Origin: Deltaproteobacteria bacterium
Lineage (GTDB): Bacteria > Myxococcota_A > Polyangia > Haliangiales > Haliangiaceae
DNA: 64,000 nt
Assembly: GCA_020630875.1 (NCBI GenBank)
Contig: JAHDIH010000002.1
Span: 557,332-621,331 of the forward strand
Direction: 5' to 3'
In this document: piece by piece, positions 43,257 to 50,967 of the stretch
Layout: each line of letters begins with the position of its first letter
Numbering within the stretch: the stretch's first letter is position 1
Notes under the pieces: model-generated
Told to the model about the DNA's origin: nothing
Seen by the model: the letters and a program-made list of their open reading frames with translations, nothing else
Databases searched by the model: none
Program-made: the position numbers and the translations under genes

Positions 43257-43651
43257 TATTTGGTAATGTTTCCTTGGACGCAAAGACAAACGACGACCGG
43301 CTCACCGCCGTCGAGGTCCCTTTTACTTCGTCCTAATAGACCCACAACATAGTTTTCAGGGCTTTCATCCGCAAGCTCCGAAGGATGAACGTATGTGTAC
43401 ATGCCATAGCCATGTCCGGAAACGACCCATCCTTTTGTAGCATTTAGTGTAATCGTTTCAAAGTCTCCTGCAGGAGTGCCGGCTTGGACAGGACCAAACT
43501 CCTTCATTTTCTTGATGCCTTGCTCATTAATCTCATCCAATCCCGTTGCATCTTCTATTATGATGTACGTGCCATTTTCAAACAGGATCCAATTTTGAAA
43601 GTGGGGGTTAATCGCGAGTTTTACGTGCTCAATTAGTTCTTCGTTGGTCAA
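43253..43651 (-). CDS. Hypothetical protein, unknown family
   Basis: The 132-residue protein begins MTNEELIEHVKLAINPHF and has no signal peptide. It alternates helix and strand (NWILFENGTYIIIEDATG, ETITLNATKGWVVSGHGYGMYTYVHPSEL). One Cys pair, VCLCVQG, sits near the C-terminus. It is convergent with the kinase gene and the two stops overlap by 4 bases. The family is not recognised; size and fold pattern suggest a small cytoplasmic protein. Confidence 0.65.
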   Translation of the reverse strand: MTNEELIEHVKLAINPHFQNWILFENGTYIIIEDATGLDEINEQGIKKMKEFGPVQAGTPAGDFETITLNATKGWVVSGHGYGMYTYVHPSELADESPENYVVGLLGRSKRDLDGGEPVVVCLCVQGNITKY

Positions 43652-43772
43652 GGTCTACTCCTATATTGCTAAAATCTATTGAAACGTCATAGTAGTACAT
43701 ATTTCCAAAGACAAACTCCTCAGTAAAAGCTCTTTATTAGGAATAAGTAGTAGCCAACTGCGTTGCTTTGGT

Positions 43773-44129
43773 GTGGGCAATAGAACACTAACTAGAAGTC
43801 AAGGGCGCTATGTTTTTGCATGCATTTTGGTCTCGCTTACTCTTGCGGGATTGACGCTATATGCATTGTACGGGCCAATCGCCTATGATGGTTACGGTCT
43901 AGCGGCCGGCGACATAGTAGCAGCTGGCCTTTTTTTCGCAGGATGGATTCTGTTTTCTTCACTTTTTACCATCGGAATCCATCGCATGCCTCATCGTCGT
44001 CGAGAACGGATTGCAAAGCCGAAAGGACTGATTTTGGCCTTCGTTCTTGCGTTGTTGCCCGCTGCAATAGGATTTCTGATTGCGGTTTGTCGATTCTCGG
44101 AAAAAGCGCACGGATGCACTCATTATTAG
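43773..44129 (+). CDS. Small membrane protein, unknown function
   Basis: Protein of up to 118 residues from a GTG at 43773; the first hydrophobic segment begins about residue 14, so the start could also lie slightly downstream. Three transmembrane segments are visible (ILVSLTLAGLTLYALYG, IVAAGLFFAGWILFSSLF, LILAFVLALLPAAIGFLI) with a basic loop MPHRRRERIAKPKG between the second and third. The next gene starts 10 bases later with a good ribosome binding site, so the two are an operon. No family is recognised. Confidence 0.62.
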   Translation: MGNRTLTRSQGRYVFACILVSLTLAGLTLYALYGPIAYDGYGLAAGDIVAAGLFFAGWILFSSLFTIGIHRMPHRRRERIAKPKGLILAFVLALLPAAIGFLIAVCRFSEKAHGCTHY

Positions 44130-44139
44130 GAGTTGAAAA

Positions 44140-44436
44140 ATGGAAGTGACTAGTTGGATAGGGTTCTTTTGTTGTTTGTTGGCGCTTGTCATCGTTCCCT
44201 ATCGGTTTGCCATGACAATCTCTCCAAGGTTTGCCCCTTTGTCTTGGAGTTTCTCTAGTAGTATTTTGTCACTACTAATATTCCAAGAGTCGCCAACGTT
44301 TAGGTATTGGTGCCTCTTTCATGGACGAGAACTGTCGCTTGTATCTGCTGGGCTTATTGTGGCAATCATTGTCGATAGTTTTCGACGTCCTCAAAGGATG
44401 CCGGTAGCCAAAGCTCGTGATATTAAGGTCGCGTGA
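44140..44436 (+). CDS. Small membrane protein, unknown function
   Basis: The 98-residue protein has a clear TAGGAG ribosome binding site overlapping the upstream stop. About three hydrophobic segments are present (WIGFFCCLLALVIVPY, a Ser-rich middle one, and LSLVSAGLIVAIIVD) and the C-terminus is basic (FRRPQRMPVAKARDIK). It overlaps the next gene by 4 bases. It is part of a run of small unrecognised genes. Confidence 0.65.
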   Translation: MEVTSWIGFFCCLLALVIVPYRFAMTISPRFAPLSWSFSSSILSLLIFQESPTFRYWCLFHGRELSLVSAGLIVAIIVDSFRRPQRMPVAKARDIKVA

Positions 44437-44633
44437 AAATAGAGCTAACCGAGCGATTGTTACGTGAAGCCAAACGCTATGAACTGCGAGCTTCTTGCAA
44501 TCACTGCATGTACCATACTGCGCAAGGCTGTTTGTTCGGATGGCCGGATCGAGGGCAATCGGTTGACGTGGCCAATTTGGAGCAGGTAGCTGATATTGAC
44601 GTGGAGTTCTGCAAGGAATTTGAACTTAGATGA
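44433..44633 (+). CDS. Small Cys-motif protein, unknown function
   Basis: The 66-residue product begins at a GTG that overlaps the upstream stop (GTGA). The central motif SCNHCMYHTAQGCLFGWP, with one more Cys near the end (EFCKEF), could bind a metal through Cys and His. The N-terminal half is an amphipathic helix (TERLLREAKRYEL). It has no signal or membrane segment. Coupling to the two upstream membrane genes suggests a common function that I cannot name. Confidence 0.6.
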   Translation: MKIELTERLLREAKRYELRASCNHCMYHTAQGCLFGWPDRGQSVDVANLEQVADIDVEFCKEFELR

Positions 44634-44679
44634 CAGGAAAAACAGTTGAATACTCCGCACGCTATGTTAGTTTTGCAGC

Positions 44680-44973
44680 GTGCGTAAGTTAGTCTGGTTG
44701 GTAGTTATTGGCGGTCTATCATTTTTCGTATTTACGGTGGACGTTGGGTCACGAACCATTTCAGAGCACGTGTCGCGTATCTGGCAGTCTGAAGAAGCAC
44801 AAGAAATGGTCACCGACGTTAAAAAAGCAAGCGGCCCGCTCACCAAGAAGGTTAAGCGTGGCGTAAAAGCTGGCTGGAACGAATTTAAAAGTGAAGATGG
44901 GGAAACTCTAGAGCAAGGTAAGCAAGAGCAACCCCAAAACGATAAGCAAGAAAACACCACCGATAGCGAGTAG
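44680..44973 (+). CDS. Small membrane-anchored protein with charged tail
   Basis: The 97-residue protein from a GTG at 44680 begins MRKLVWLVVIGGLSFFVFTV, one membrane segment or uncleaved signal. A helical region (ISEHVSRIWQSEEAQEMVTD), a basic stretch (KKVKRGVKAGW) and a hydrophilic Gln/Asn/Glu tail follow. Its last 66 bases overlap antisense to the coding end of the convergent gene. The ribosome binding site is not obvious. The family is not recognised. Confidence 0.6.
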   Translation: MRKLVWLVVIGGLSFFVFTVDVGSRTISEHVSRIWQSEEAQEMVTDVKKASGPLTKKVKRGVKAGWNEFKSEDGETLEQGKQEQPQNDKQENTTDSE

Positions 44974-46125
44974 TCCTACTTTTAGAGACTGCCGGTCGTA
45001 TCCCGAGCGCCTGAAATCTAAACGATCCATCTCGCGTTGCCTTGAGGTAATGGTTTTGGATAAACCATCAATCTTCCGATAAAGCGGTACAAGAGATTCA
45101 TGAGACTCTCTATGTTCATTGAGCAGGGTACCAAGGTTAATGATCTGCTTAGCGTACAGAGCTTCGCATTCTTTGCGTTTAGCGACGACCTCTGACTCCG
45201 CATTTCTCAATTCTTCAGTTTCGCTCTCAAATTTCTTTTCCAGCTTTGAAATCTCATGTTTGATGGACTGAATCAACTCTTTGCGCTGGTTTAGGTTTTG
45301 ATTCGCTGATTCGAGGGGACTGGAAACCGTTTCATGCCGCGTACGTAGTAGTTTGCGTTGCGATTCAATTTCAGAGATTTGTGACGTCAATGCTTCAATC
45401 GACTGCTTTATTACCTCAGGATCTTCATCTGCGTTGTTTTGTCGTTGTCGAATGGTTTTTTCGTAGGCCGACGTTCTTTTTTCCAGCTCACGAATTTCGC
45501 TCTCCGTCTCTTTCTGTTCATCGGCCAGCGTGTCTCTTCTTTTTTTGCTGGTTTCAAACTCCTCTTTGGCGCTGGAAAGTTTTTCTTGTAACTTAGTAAG
45601 TTCGATTTCATAGAGTTCCGCGGACTTCTTGACATCTGCCTGCAGAGCCGCTTCTTCTCGGCTGTGAAGCTCTATCTTTTTCTCACTTGCGCTAATGGCA
45701 ACGTTTTCTTGAGCCGTTGCTGGTGAATCCATTCCAATGCTTCGTGCGGTAGTTCCTAACTCACTCAAAGTTTGGTCCAGCAGCGAGGAATCATCACTGT
45801 TTTCTTTGCTTAAGTCGGAGATCACATTTTTCAGTTTTCGTCTGGCAAGTATCGTCGACGTTGTATATTTAACTGCTTGCCAGACCCCTGTTTCAGGCGC
45901 ATCAGGAAGGCTGGGGGCGTTGGCAATTTCAACCACCGCATCAGAAACTTCGCGCTTGCCTATGATGTCGTCGTTGTCTGTCGAGTTTGTGGCGCCGGAC
46001 CAGTCACTTTCCGCATCTACTGTAGTACTTGACCACGCTTGATCGTCAGTTTCTGTTACCGTCGCTGGTACTTTTTGTTGTTCTTTTGGCGGAGCTGCGC
46101 CGCTCCAGTCATCACCGTGTTCCAT
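44908..46125 (-). CDS. Tail-anchored coiled-coil protein
   Basis: The 405-residue protein has an acidic, Trp-containing N-terminus with repeats of the type DDWSGA and ESDWSGAT. A very long coiled coil runs from about 160 to 370 (EIELTKLQEKLSSAKEEFE, ESEIRELEKRTSAYEKTIR). A single C-terminal transmembrane segment (VGLLAIGGVFLLIVLGLLLL) ends almost at the stop, making it tail-anchored. AGGA seven bases before the ATG overlaps the end of the Omp85-like gene, from which it is separated by 8 bases, so the two form an operon. A cytoplasmic tether or scaffold is inferred. Confidence 0.77.
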   Translation of the reverse strand: MEHGDDWSGAAPPKEQQKVPATVTETDDQAWSSTTVDAESDWSGATNSTDNDDIIGKREVSDAVVEIANAPSLPDAPETGVWQAVKYTTSTILARRKLKNVISDLSKENSDDSSLLDQTLSELGTTARSIGMDSPATAQENVAISASEKKIELHSREEAALQADVKKSAELYEIELTKLQEKLSSAKEEFETSKKRRDTLADEQKETESEIRELEKRTSAYEKTIRQRQNNADEDPEVIKQSIEALTSQISEIESQRKLLRTRHETVSSPLESANQNLNQRKELIQSIKHEISKLEKKFESETEELRNAESEVVAKRKECEALYAKQIINLGTLLNEHRESHESLVPLYRKIDGLSKTITSRQREMDRLDFRRSGYDRQSLKVGLLAIGGVFLLIVLGLLLLTLL

Positions 46126-46133
46126 TGTTTTTC

Positions 46134-47900
46134 CTAGTCCGATAACCCAATGGCAAGGTATATTTCATAGTCACCACGTTCAAGTCCGTAGCCTACATCA
46201 ATTCCCAACAGTGGAATTACAATCTTCTTGGTGAAAACTCGAATGCCTGCTCCTACTGAATTTTTTAGTGGTGACAACCCGCCACCGGTATGGTTCGGCA
46301 AGTAGTGTCTACCAGGAGAACTAGAAGTGAAAGTGGTGTATGAGGTATCCCAGAACGCTAGCGGACGTAGACCAAATCCGGCTATCTCAAAGAGCTGAAA
46401 CGAGTACTGAGCGGTACCGGCTACAATCATATTCCCGCGGAATTGGTTGTTTTCGTAGCCGCGTTGTGAGGTGCCCCCTGCTGTAAACTCGTTATGAAAC
46501 GGTAGTCCTTGGCCGTATCCTACTTTGCCTTTTACTACGATGTTGTGCTTGCCAAAAACGTTATGGTCTTTCAAGAAAAGATTTTTCGCCAACAGAAGAT
46601 CTAAATTTAGCTTCCAGTAATCATAGTCACTACCGAGTGCAGGTAAGCTTTTCTCAAACTTTGCTGTAAACCTTCCGCCATTTCGAACGCCAAACCAATC
46701 TTCGAGGTACGAGACTTGCGCGGAGATGGTGGTGGACATGTCCCAACCGTTTTTTTCTGGAGCCGGGATTGCCGCTCCCGGCTGGTCTGGCGAAAATACG
46801 TCTGCAGTGGTTGCGCCTTCTTCGAGTGCCGCTTCTCTAAATTCGACTTTCGCACCACGTAGGCGGCCGTTTATTGATAGAGCTCCGAAGGTACCGCCGA
46901 ACTCTCCCCCAAGGTTTAAGTAGCGTAACTTACTGCGTCGCACTTTCATTGGATCGGTAAGTAACTTCTTGGGCGCTTCGTATTCAAAAATTCGCGAGTC
47001 TCTTAAATAAACGTCGAGCTGCCAACGCCAACGCGATTGCTTAATATTGGGATCAACGAAGGCACCAATCAAGAACGAATCGCCAGTAGCGATTTGCCCG
47101 TAAATAAGAAGTTTTTTGTTACTTCCCAACAGGTTGTTTTCACCATAGCCAATTCCGCCACCGCGGTTGGTAGGTTGGTTGTAGTAGGTAGGAGCAATTA
47201 CCCACGAGTGCTTGTCTCTCACTTTGATGACGAGCCGGACTCCATCTTTACGTTTGTCAGGTCCACCAAAGACATCGGCACTCTTGAATAGTCCTGAAAG
47301 GAGTAAGTTTTTTATCGCTTGTTGGGTAAACTCAAAATTAAAGGTGTCTCCATGAGAGACTTTCGCCAATGCAATGATCGTGGCTCTTGTGGTCTTGTTA
47401 GCACCGTAGACGTCTATGGCTGTGATGCGTTTGCCCACCAAGACTCCTTGTCTGCCACGCGTGAAAGCGGCTTGTTGTTGAGCCTTGGTCGGTTCAACTT
47501 TAGTATCAGCCACCGATTGCGCTTGCTTTCCCTCTGACGCTTTAGTTTGACTCGATTGCGATGCCGCGTTTTCAAGTTGATTCTCTATTGTTGGTTCGGA
47601 GCTCGAACTATCTGGGCCATTATTCGGGGCCGTCCCATCAGTGGTTGCTCCATCATTATTGGCTTGGTCGGCGGCGGGAGACTGAGGCGTAGGTTCACTA
47701 CCGCCACCGATCGGCTCCACTTCAATCGTTCCAGAGGAGTCAGACCCGTTACCTGAGGGACGACTTTCATTCGAAGGTGTCGGTGGTGTATTGGACGGGC
47801 TGGTGGTAGTTGTCTCTGTAGACTCTACAGTTACGCTTCCGGAACTCTGTGCAACTACCAAAGTAGGAAGTGCCAGAAGAAGTAGTAGGACCCGACCCAT
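46134..47900 (-). CDS. Omp85/BamA-family outer-membrane protein
   Basis: The start is the ATG at 47898-47900, giving a signal peptide (MGRVLLLLLALPTLVVA); a TTG at 47915 is the alternative. The next 120 residues are a low-complexity Ser/Thr/Pro/Gly linker. One POTRA-like domain follows (ITAIDVYGANKTTRATIIALAKV, LLLSGLFKSADVF), then about 380 residues of beta-barrel with GIGYGENNLLGSNKKLLIYGQ and a late FTAGGTSQRGYENNQF segment that fits the conserved Omp85 loop 6 region, although RGY replaces the usual RGF. With a single POTRA it is closer to small Omp85 or two-partner-secretion-like proteins than to BamA itself. It is co-transcribed with the coiled-coil protein. Confidence 0.87.
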   Translation of the reverse strand: MGRVLLLLLALPTLVVAQSSGSVTVESTETTTTSPSNTPPTPSNESRPSGNGSDSSGTIEVEPIGGGSEPTPQSPAADQANNDGATTDGTAPNNGPDSSSSEPTIENQLENAASQSSQTKASEGKQAQSVADTKVEPTKAQQQAAFTRGRQGVLVGKRITAIDVYGANKTTRATIIALAKVSHGDTFNFEFTQQAIKNLLLSGLFKSADVFGGPDKRKDGVRLVIKVRDKHSWVIAPTYYNQPTNRGGGIGYGENNLLGSNKKLLIYGQIATGDSFLIGAFVDPNIKQSRWRWQLDVYLRDSRIFEYEAPKKLLTDPMKVRRSKLRYLNLGGEFGGTFGALSINGRLRGAKVEFREAALEEGATTADVFSPDQPGAAIPAPEKNGWDMSTTISAQVSYLEDWFGVRNGGRFTAKFEKSLPALGSDYDYWKLNLDLLLAKNLFLKDHNVFGKHNIVVKGKVGYGQGLPFHNEFTAGGTSQRGYENNQFRGNMIVAGTAQYSFQLFEIAGFGLRPLAFWDTSYTTFTSSSPGRHYLPNHTGGGLSPLKNSVGAGIRVFTKKIVIPLLGIDVGYGLERGDYEIYLAIGLSD

Positions 47901-48075
47901 GCCTAATCGTATCAATCCGTTGAACAGGTTTCGCGTAGTAATGAAGCAGAAAAGGAACCAACGCGAAAAAAACGCTGAAAAAGGTGATCCTCTTACCTAC
48001 AATCGCCCGAAAAGGGCTTCATTGAACCCAGGTCGCTCTAGCTAATATCCGTTGCGTGTCTATAATCGGTCTGCC

Positions 48076-48546
48076 ATGAACGATGCACAAATTCTAACCG
48101 CTTCACTAATCGAAGATACGTTGCAAAGCAACCAAGCCTACAAAAAGATCGAGGAAGGCTTGTACGTTGTCAAACAAGGATCTGCCTACGTGATGATCAA
48201 TATTCTGCTTGCCGACAACGGTCGCGCCTTTGTTTCGTGCGTGGCGCAGGTCGTCGCCGGAGTAGAAATGAATGGAGACCTCGCAGTAGAACTTCTAGAG
48301 AGAAATTCGAAAACTCGAATGGGGGCTTGGGCGTACGAAAGAAGCGGTGGACTGATTCTGTTCAGACACACAATTTTAGGTGGGCAAACTCTTGATGCGG
48401 CAGAACTAATGGCAACTCTCTCGGACGTTGCGTTGGTCGCCGACGAAGCTGATGATCAACTGGTGGAACGGCATGGCGGACAGCGTATGAAAGACCTTGT
48501 AGAAGAATCTGCACTAAAAAAGATTGTAGAAACGTATGCCAACTGA
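48076..48546 (+). CDS. YbjN-like / type III chaperone-like protein
   Basis: The 156-residue protein starts at the ATG at 48076, which has a perfect TATAAT at 48061-48066 and no ribosome binding site; an upstream GTG frame is unlikely. The fold pattern is that of YbjN and type III secretion chaperones: an N-terminal helix (ILTASLIEDTLQ), strands YKKIEEGLYVVKQGSAYVMINILL, and the segment GGLILFRHTILGG before a C-terminal helix. Such proteins are often co-chaperones or regulators. It overlaps the next gene by 11 bases. Confidence 0.7.
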   Translation: MNDAQILTASLIEDTLQSNQAYKKIEEGLYVVKQGSAYVMINILLADNGRAFVSCVAQVVAGVEMNGDLAVELLERNSKTRMGAWAYERSGGLILFRHTILGGQTLDAAELMATLSDVALVADEADDQLVERHGGQRMKDLVEESALKKIVETYAN

Positions 48547-49711
48547 AAAAGACCAAGGTTTTTCAACACGAGCCATTCATGCGGGACAACCGCCTGAGCC
48601 AGTAACCGGAGCCGTAATGACTCCTGTTTTCTTCACGTCCACGTACGTTCAGAAGTCGCCAGGACAACATAGCGGTTACGAATATTCCAGAAGTCAGAAT
48701 CCGACTCGCTCAGCGCTAGAAGCTAATATCGCGAGTTTAGAGGGAGCTAAGTACGGATTAGCTTTTTCTTCAGGGCTTGGTGCCTGCACCACGATTCTCC
48801 AATTACTGAAAAGCGGCGATCATGTGATTGCAACCGATGATTTGTACGGCGGTACGTTCCGTCTTTTCGATAAGGTTTTTCGTAAGTTTGGTTTGGAGTT
48901 TTCGTACATCGATCCTTTGGGCGGCGCCTCCGCGGTTAGTGAAGCAATTCGTCCCAACACGAAAATGCTATGGCTCGAAACTCCCACGAACCCCATGTTG
49001 AAGCTTTGCGACATTGCGGCCATGTCGTCCGTGGCAAAGGCCAAGTCCATTACGGTGGTAGTGGACAACACGTTTATGACACCCTATCTGCAGAGCCCTC
49101 TTTCGTTGGGAGCCGATATTGTTTGTCATTCGACCACCAAATACCTCAACGGACACTCTGATGTTGTGGGTGGTGCTGTCGTGACAAGTGACGACGAACT
49201 TTACGCGGGGCTGCAATTTTTGCAAAATGCCGCTGGTGCCGTGCCAGGACCAATGGATTGCTTTTTGGTGATGCGCGGAATAAAGACGCTTGCGGTGCGA
49301 ATGGATGCGCACATGGAAAGCGCAGCAAAACTAGCAGATTGGCTGGAAGGCCATGATCAAGTGGAAAAAGTAATTTATCCTGGGCTAGAAAGCCATCCTC
49401 AGCATCAGCTTGCCAAAAAGCAACAACGTGGTTTTGGCGGAATGATTTCTTTTGTTCTCAAAGGCGGATTACCCAAGTCGAAGGCGTTTTTGAGCGCATG
49501 TAAGGTGTTTGCACTTGCGGAGTCGCTTGGTGGGGTGGAATCGCTAATCGAGCACCCGGCGATTATGACTCACGCTTCTGTCCCAAAAGAAACGCGAGAA
49601 GCACTTGGAATCAGTGATGGCCTAATACGACTCAGTGTGGGAATCGAGGATTATAAGGACTTACAGCACGATCTTACGGTCGCGTTTAATGCCGCATCGA
49701 TTGCACAGTAG
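48536..49711 (+). CDS. metB: Cystathionine gamma-synthase/lyase family PLP enzyme
   Basis: Cys/Met metabolism PLP enzyme of 391 residues. Conserved parts are TRAIHAGQPPEPVTGAV, YEYSRSQNPTRSALE, the pyridine-stacking region SSGLGACTT, TPTNP, the PLP Lys in HSTTKYLNGHSDVVGG (about residue 202) and GGVESLIEHPAIMTH. Cystathionine gamma-synthase and gamma-lyase cannot be told apart safely by eye; the YSRSQNPT form fits both. It is translationally linked to the YbjN-like gene by overlap. Confidence 0.9.
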   Translation: MPTEKDQGFSTRAIHAGQPPEPVTGAVMTPVFFTSTYVQKSPGQHSGYEYSRSQNPTRSALEANIASLEGAKYGLAFSSGLGACTTILQLLKSGDHVIATDDLYGGTFRLFDKVFRKFGLEFSYIDPLGGASAVSEAIRPNTKMLWLETPTNPMLKLCDIAAMSSVAKAKSITVVVDNTFMTPYLQSPLSLGADIVCHSTTKYLNGHSDVVGGAVVTSDDELYAGLQFLQNAAGAVPGPMDCFLVMRGIKTLAVRMDAHMESAAKLADWLEGHDQVEKVIYPGLESHPQHQLAKKQQRGFGGMISFVLKGGLPKSKAFLSACKVFALAESLGGVESLIEHPAIMTHASVPKETREALGISDGLIRLSVGIEDYKDLQHDLTVAFNAASIAQ

Positions 49712-49718
49712 ACTCGTC

Positions 49719-49747
49719 TTGCATTAGCGCAATCGGCCTAGTAAAAG
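49719..49747 (+). promoter_or_regulatory. Candidate leaderless promoter
   Basis: TTGCAT at 49719-49724, 17 bases, TAAAAG at 49742-49747, then 6 bases to the ATG at 49754. AAGGA abuts the ATG without spacing and would not work as a normal ribosome binding site. Confidence 0.42.
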
Positions 49748-49753
49748 CAAGGA

Positions 49754-50908
49754 ATGCTTTCGATTGATAGTTTGACCCTCGACTTGGTTTTCTTGCGTGG
49801 CAAGATGCCCCAAGAAGAGTCGCTTGCAGCTTTAGTTCCTGCCGACGAAGAGGAACCAAGGTGGCAGGCGATTGATGCGGACTATCAACCAGAGTTCGAA
49901 CAGCAGATTTCACCAACCGCGCCTTTTCGAAGACCTGAAGAAAGAAGGATTCTTGCCATCGATATTGCAGGGGGCTCTCTTGCGGCGGAAGAAGGGGCAG
50001 GGTTTTGCAATAAAGATCTGCGGAAAGACAAAGAACTACTTCTGACTATTGCTGCTGACCCAGCCATTCGATTTGCGAGGATGGGAACCCTAGGCGGATT
50101 TGCGGACGCTGTGTTGGTTGCTCGCTCGCTTCAAGACATTCGCGCTTATGCGTTACTACTTTGGGTTTACTCTCCCATGATCGATGCAGATGGACGCTCT
50201 AGGAGCTCTCAGCTTCCACCTACAGAAATTAAGAAGAAGGCGGCAACGTTTGAAAAGAGGATTGTGGAGCTCAGCGAGCAAGACATTCTAGAGGGGATGA
50301 GCGGCAACTTTACAAGGCATGATGACTTAGTGGTGGTGGACTTTCTTAACAACGAAGGGGGCTATGACTTTCGTTTTGCAACAGAAGGCTTGCTTTCCAT
50401 TGCCGCAATAGATCGCTTTTCTCATTTTGCTGGTGCTCCAGCTGGTCCTAAGCGGGAGGAGCCCAAAAAAGAAGTCGTCAAAGAAAAAGCTTTAGCACCT
50501 AAAGCCGAGAAAAAATCTCCGGGAGTTGTTGTGAAAACGTTAGAGGATGATGCTTGGTTTCTTTTTTCTGATGGGTTTACTCCAGCCGTAGCAGCGTCCA
50601 TGGGAAATCGTGACTACGATCAGTTCTTAAAAGGAGTGAACCTTGAGGGACGGATTCGAGATCGAATTTACGAGCACGGGGCAAACTTTGCGGCTCCAAT
50701 CGAGTTTCTCTCCGAAGTCTTTTTCGACGGAAAACCTTTGTCGAAAGGTACGTTCGAAGAGAATGCGGAAGACTCTGGAGCCGGAAAGTCTCTGAAGGTG
50801 ATGTATCCCCGCTATGGCGCCGTGACGTTATTGATTGATGCCAGTGATCAGCGTTGGGTACTTTCAAGTCAAGTTTCCGCATCTCATGTATCTAAAATCC
50901 TTGAATAA
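49754..50908 (+). CDS. Hypothetical protein, unknown family
   Basis: The 384-residue protein has no signal peptide or membrane segment. The first half is mixed helix and strand (LDLVFLRGKMPQEESLAALVP, RILAIDIAGGSLAAEEGAGFC, FARMGTLGGFADAVLVARSLQD). A Lys/Glu/Pro-rich hinge at about 235-260 (KREEPKKEVVKEKALAPKAEKK) joins it to a C-terminal part of about 120 residues (DAWFLFSDGFTPAVAASMGN). No catalytic motif stands out. It lies downstream of metB but has its own probable promoter. Confidence 0.7.
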   Translation: MLSIDSLTLDLVFLRGKMPQEESLAALVPADEEEPRWQAIDADYQPEFEQQISPTAPFRRPEERRILAIDIAGGSLAAEEGAGFCNKDLRKDKELLLTIAADPAIRFARMGTLGGFADAVLVARSLQDIRAYALLLWVYSPMIDADGRSRSSQLPPTEIKKKAATFEKRIVELSEQDILEGMSGNFTRHDDLVVVDFLNNEGGYDFRFATEGLLSIAAIDRFSHFAGAPAGPKREEPKKEVVKEKALAPKAEKKSPGVVVKTLEDDAWFLFSDGFTPAVAASMGNRDYDQFLKGVNLEGRIRDRIYEHGANFAAPIEFLSEVFFDGKPLSKGTFEENAEDSGAGKSLKVMYPRYGAVTLLIDASDQRWVLSSQVSASHVSKILE

Positions 50909-50967
50909 ATAGCGTTTACGGGCCAAATACTTCAGGTCTGAGTACTTTGCAGGCACAATAGACCGAG

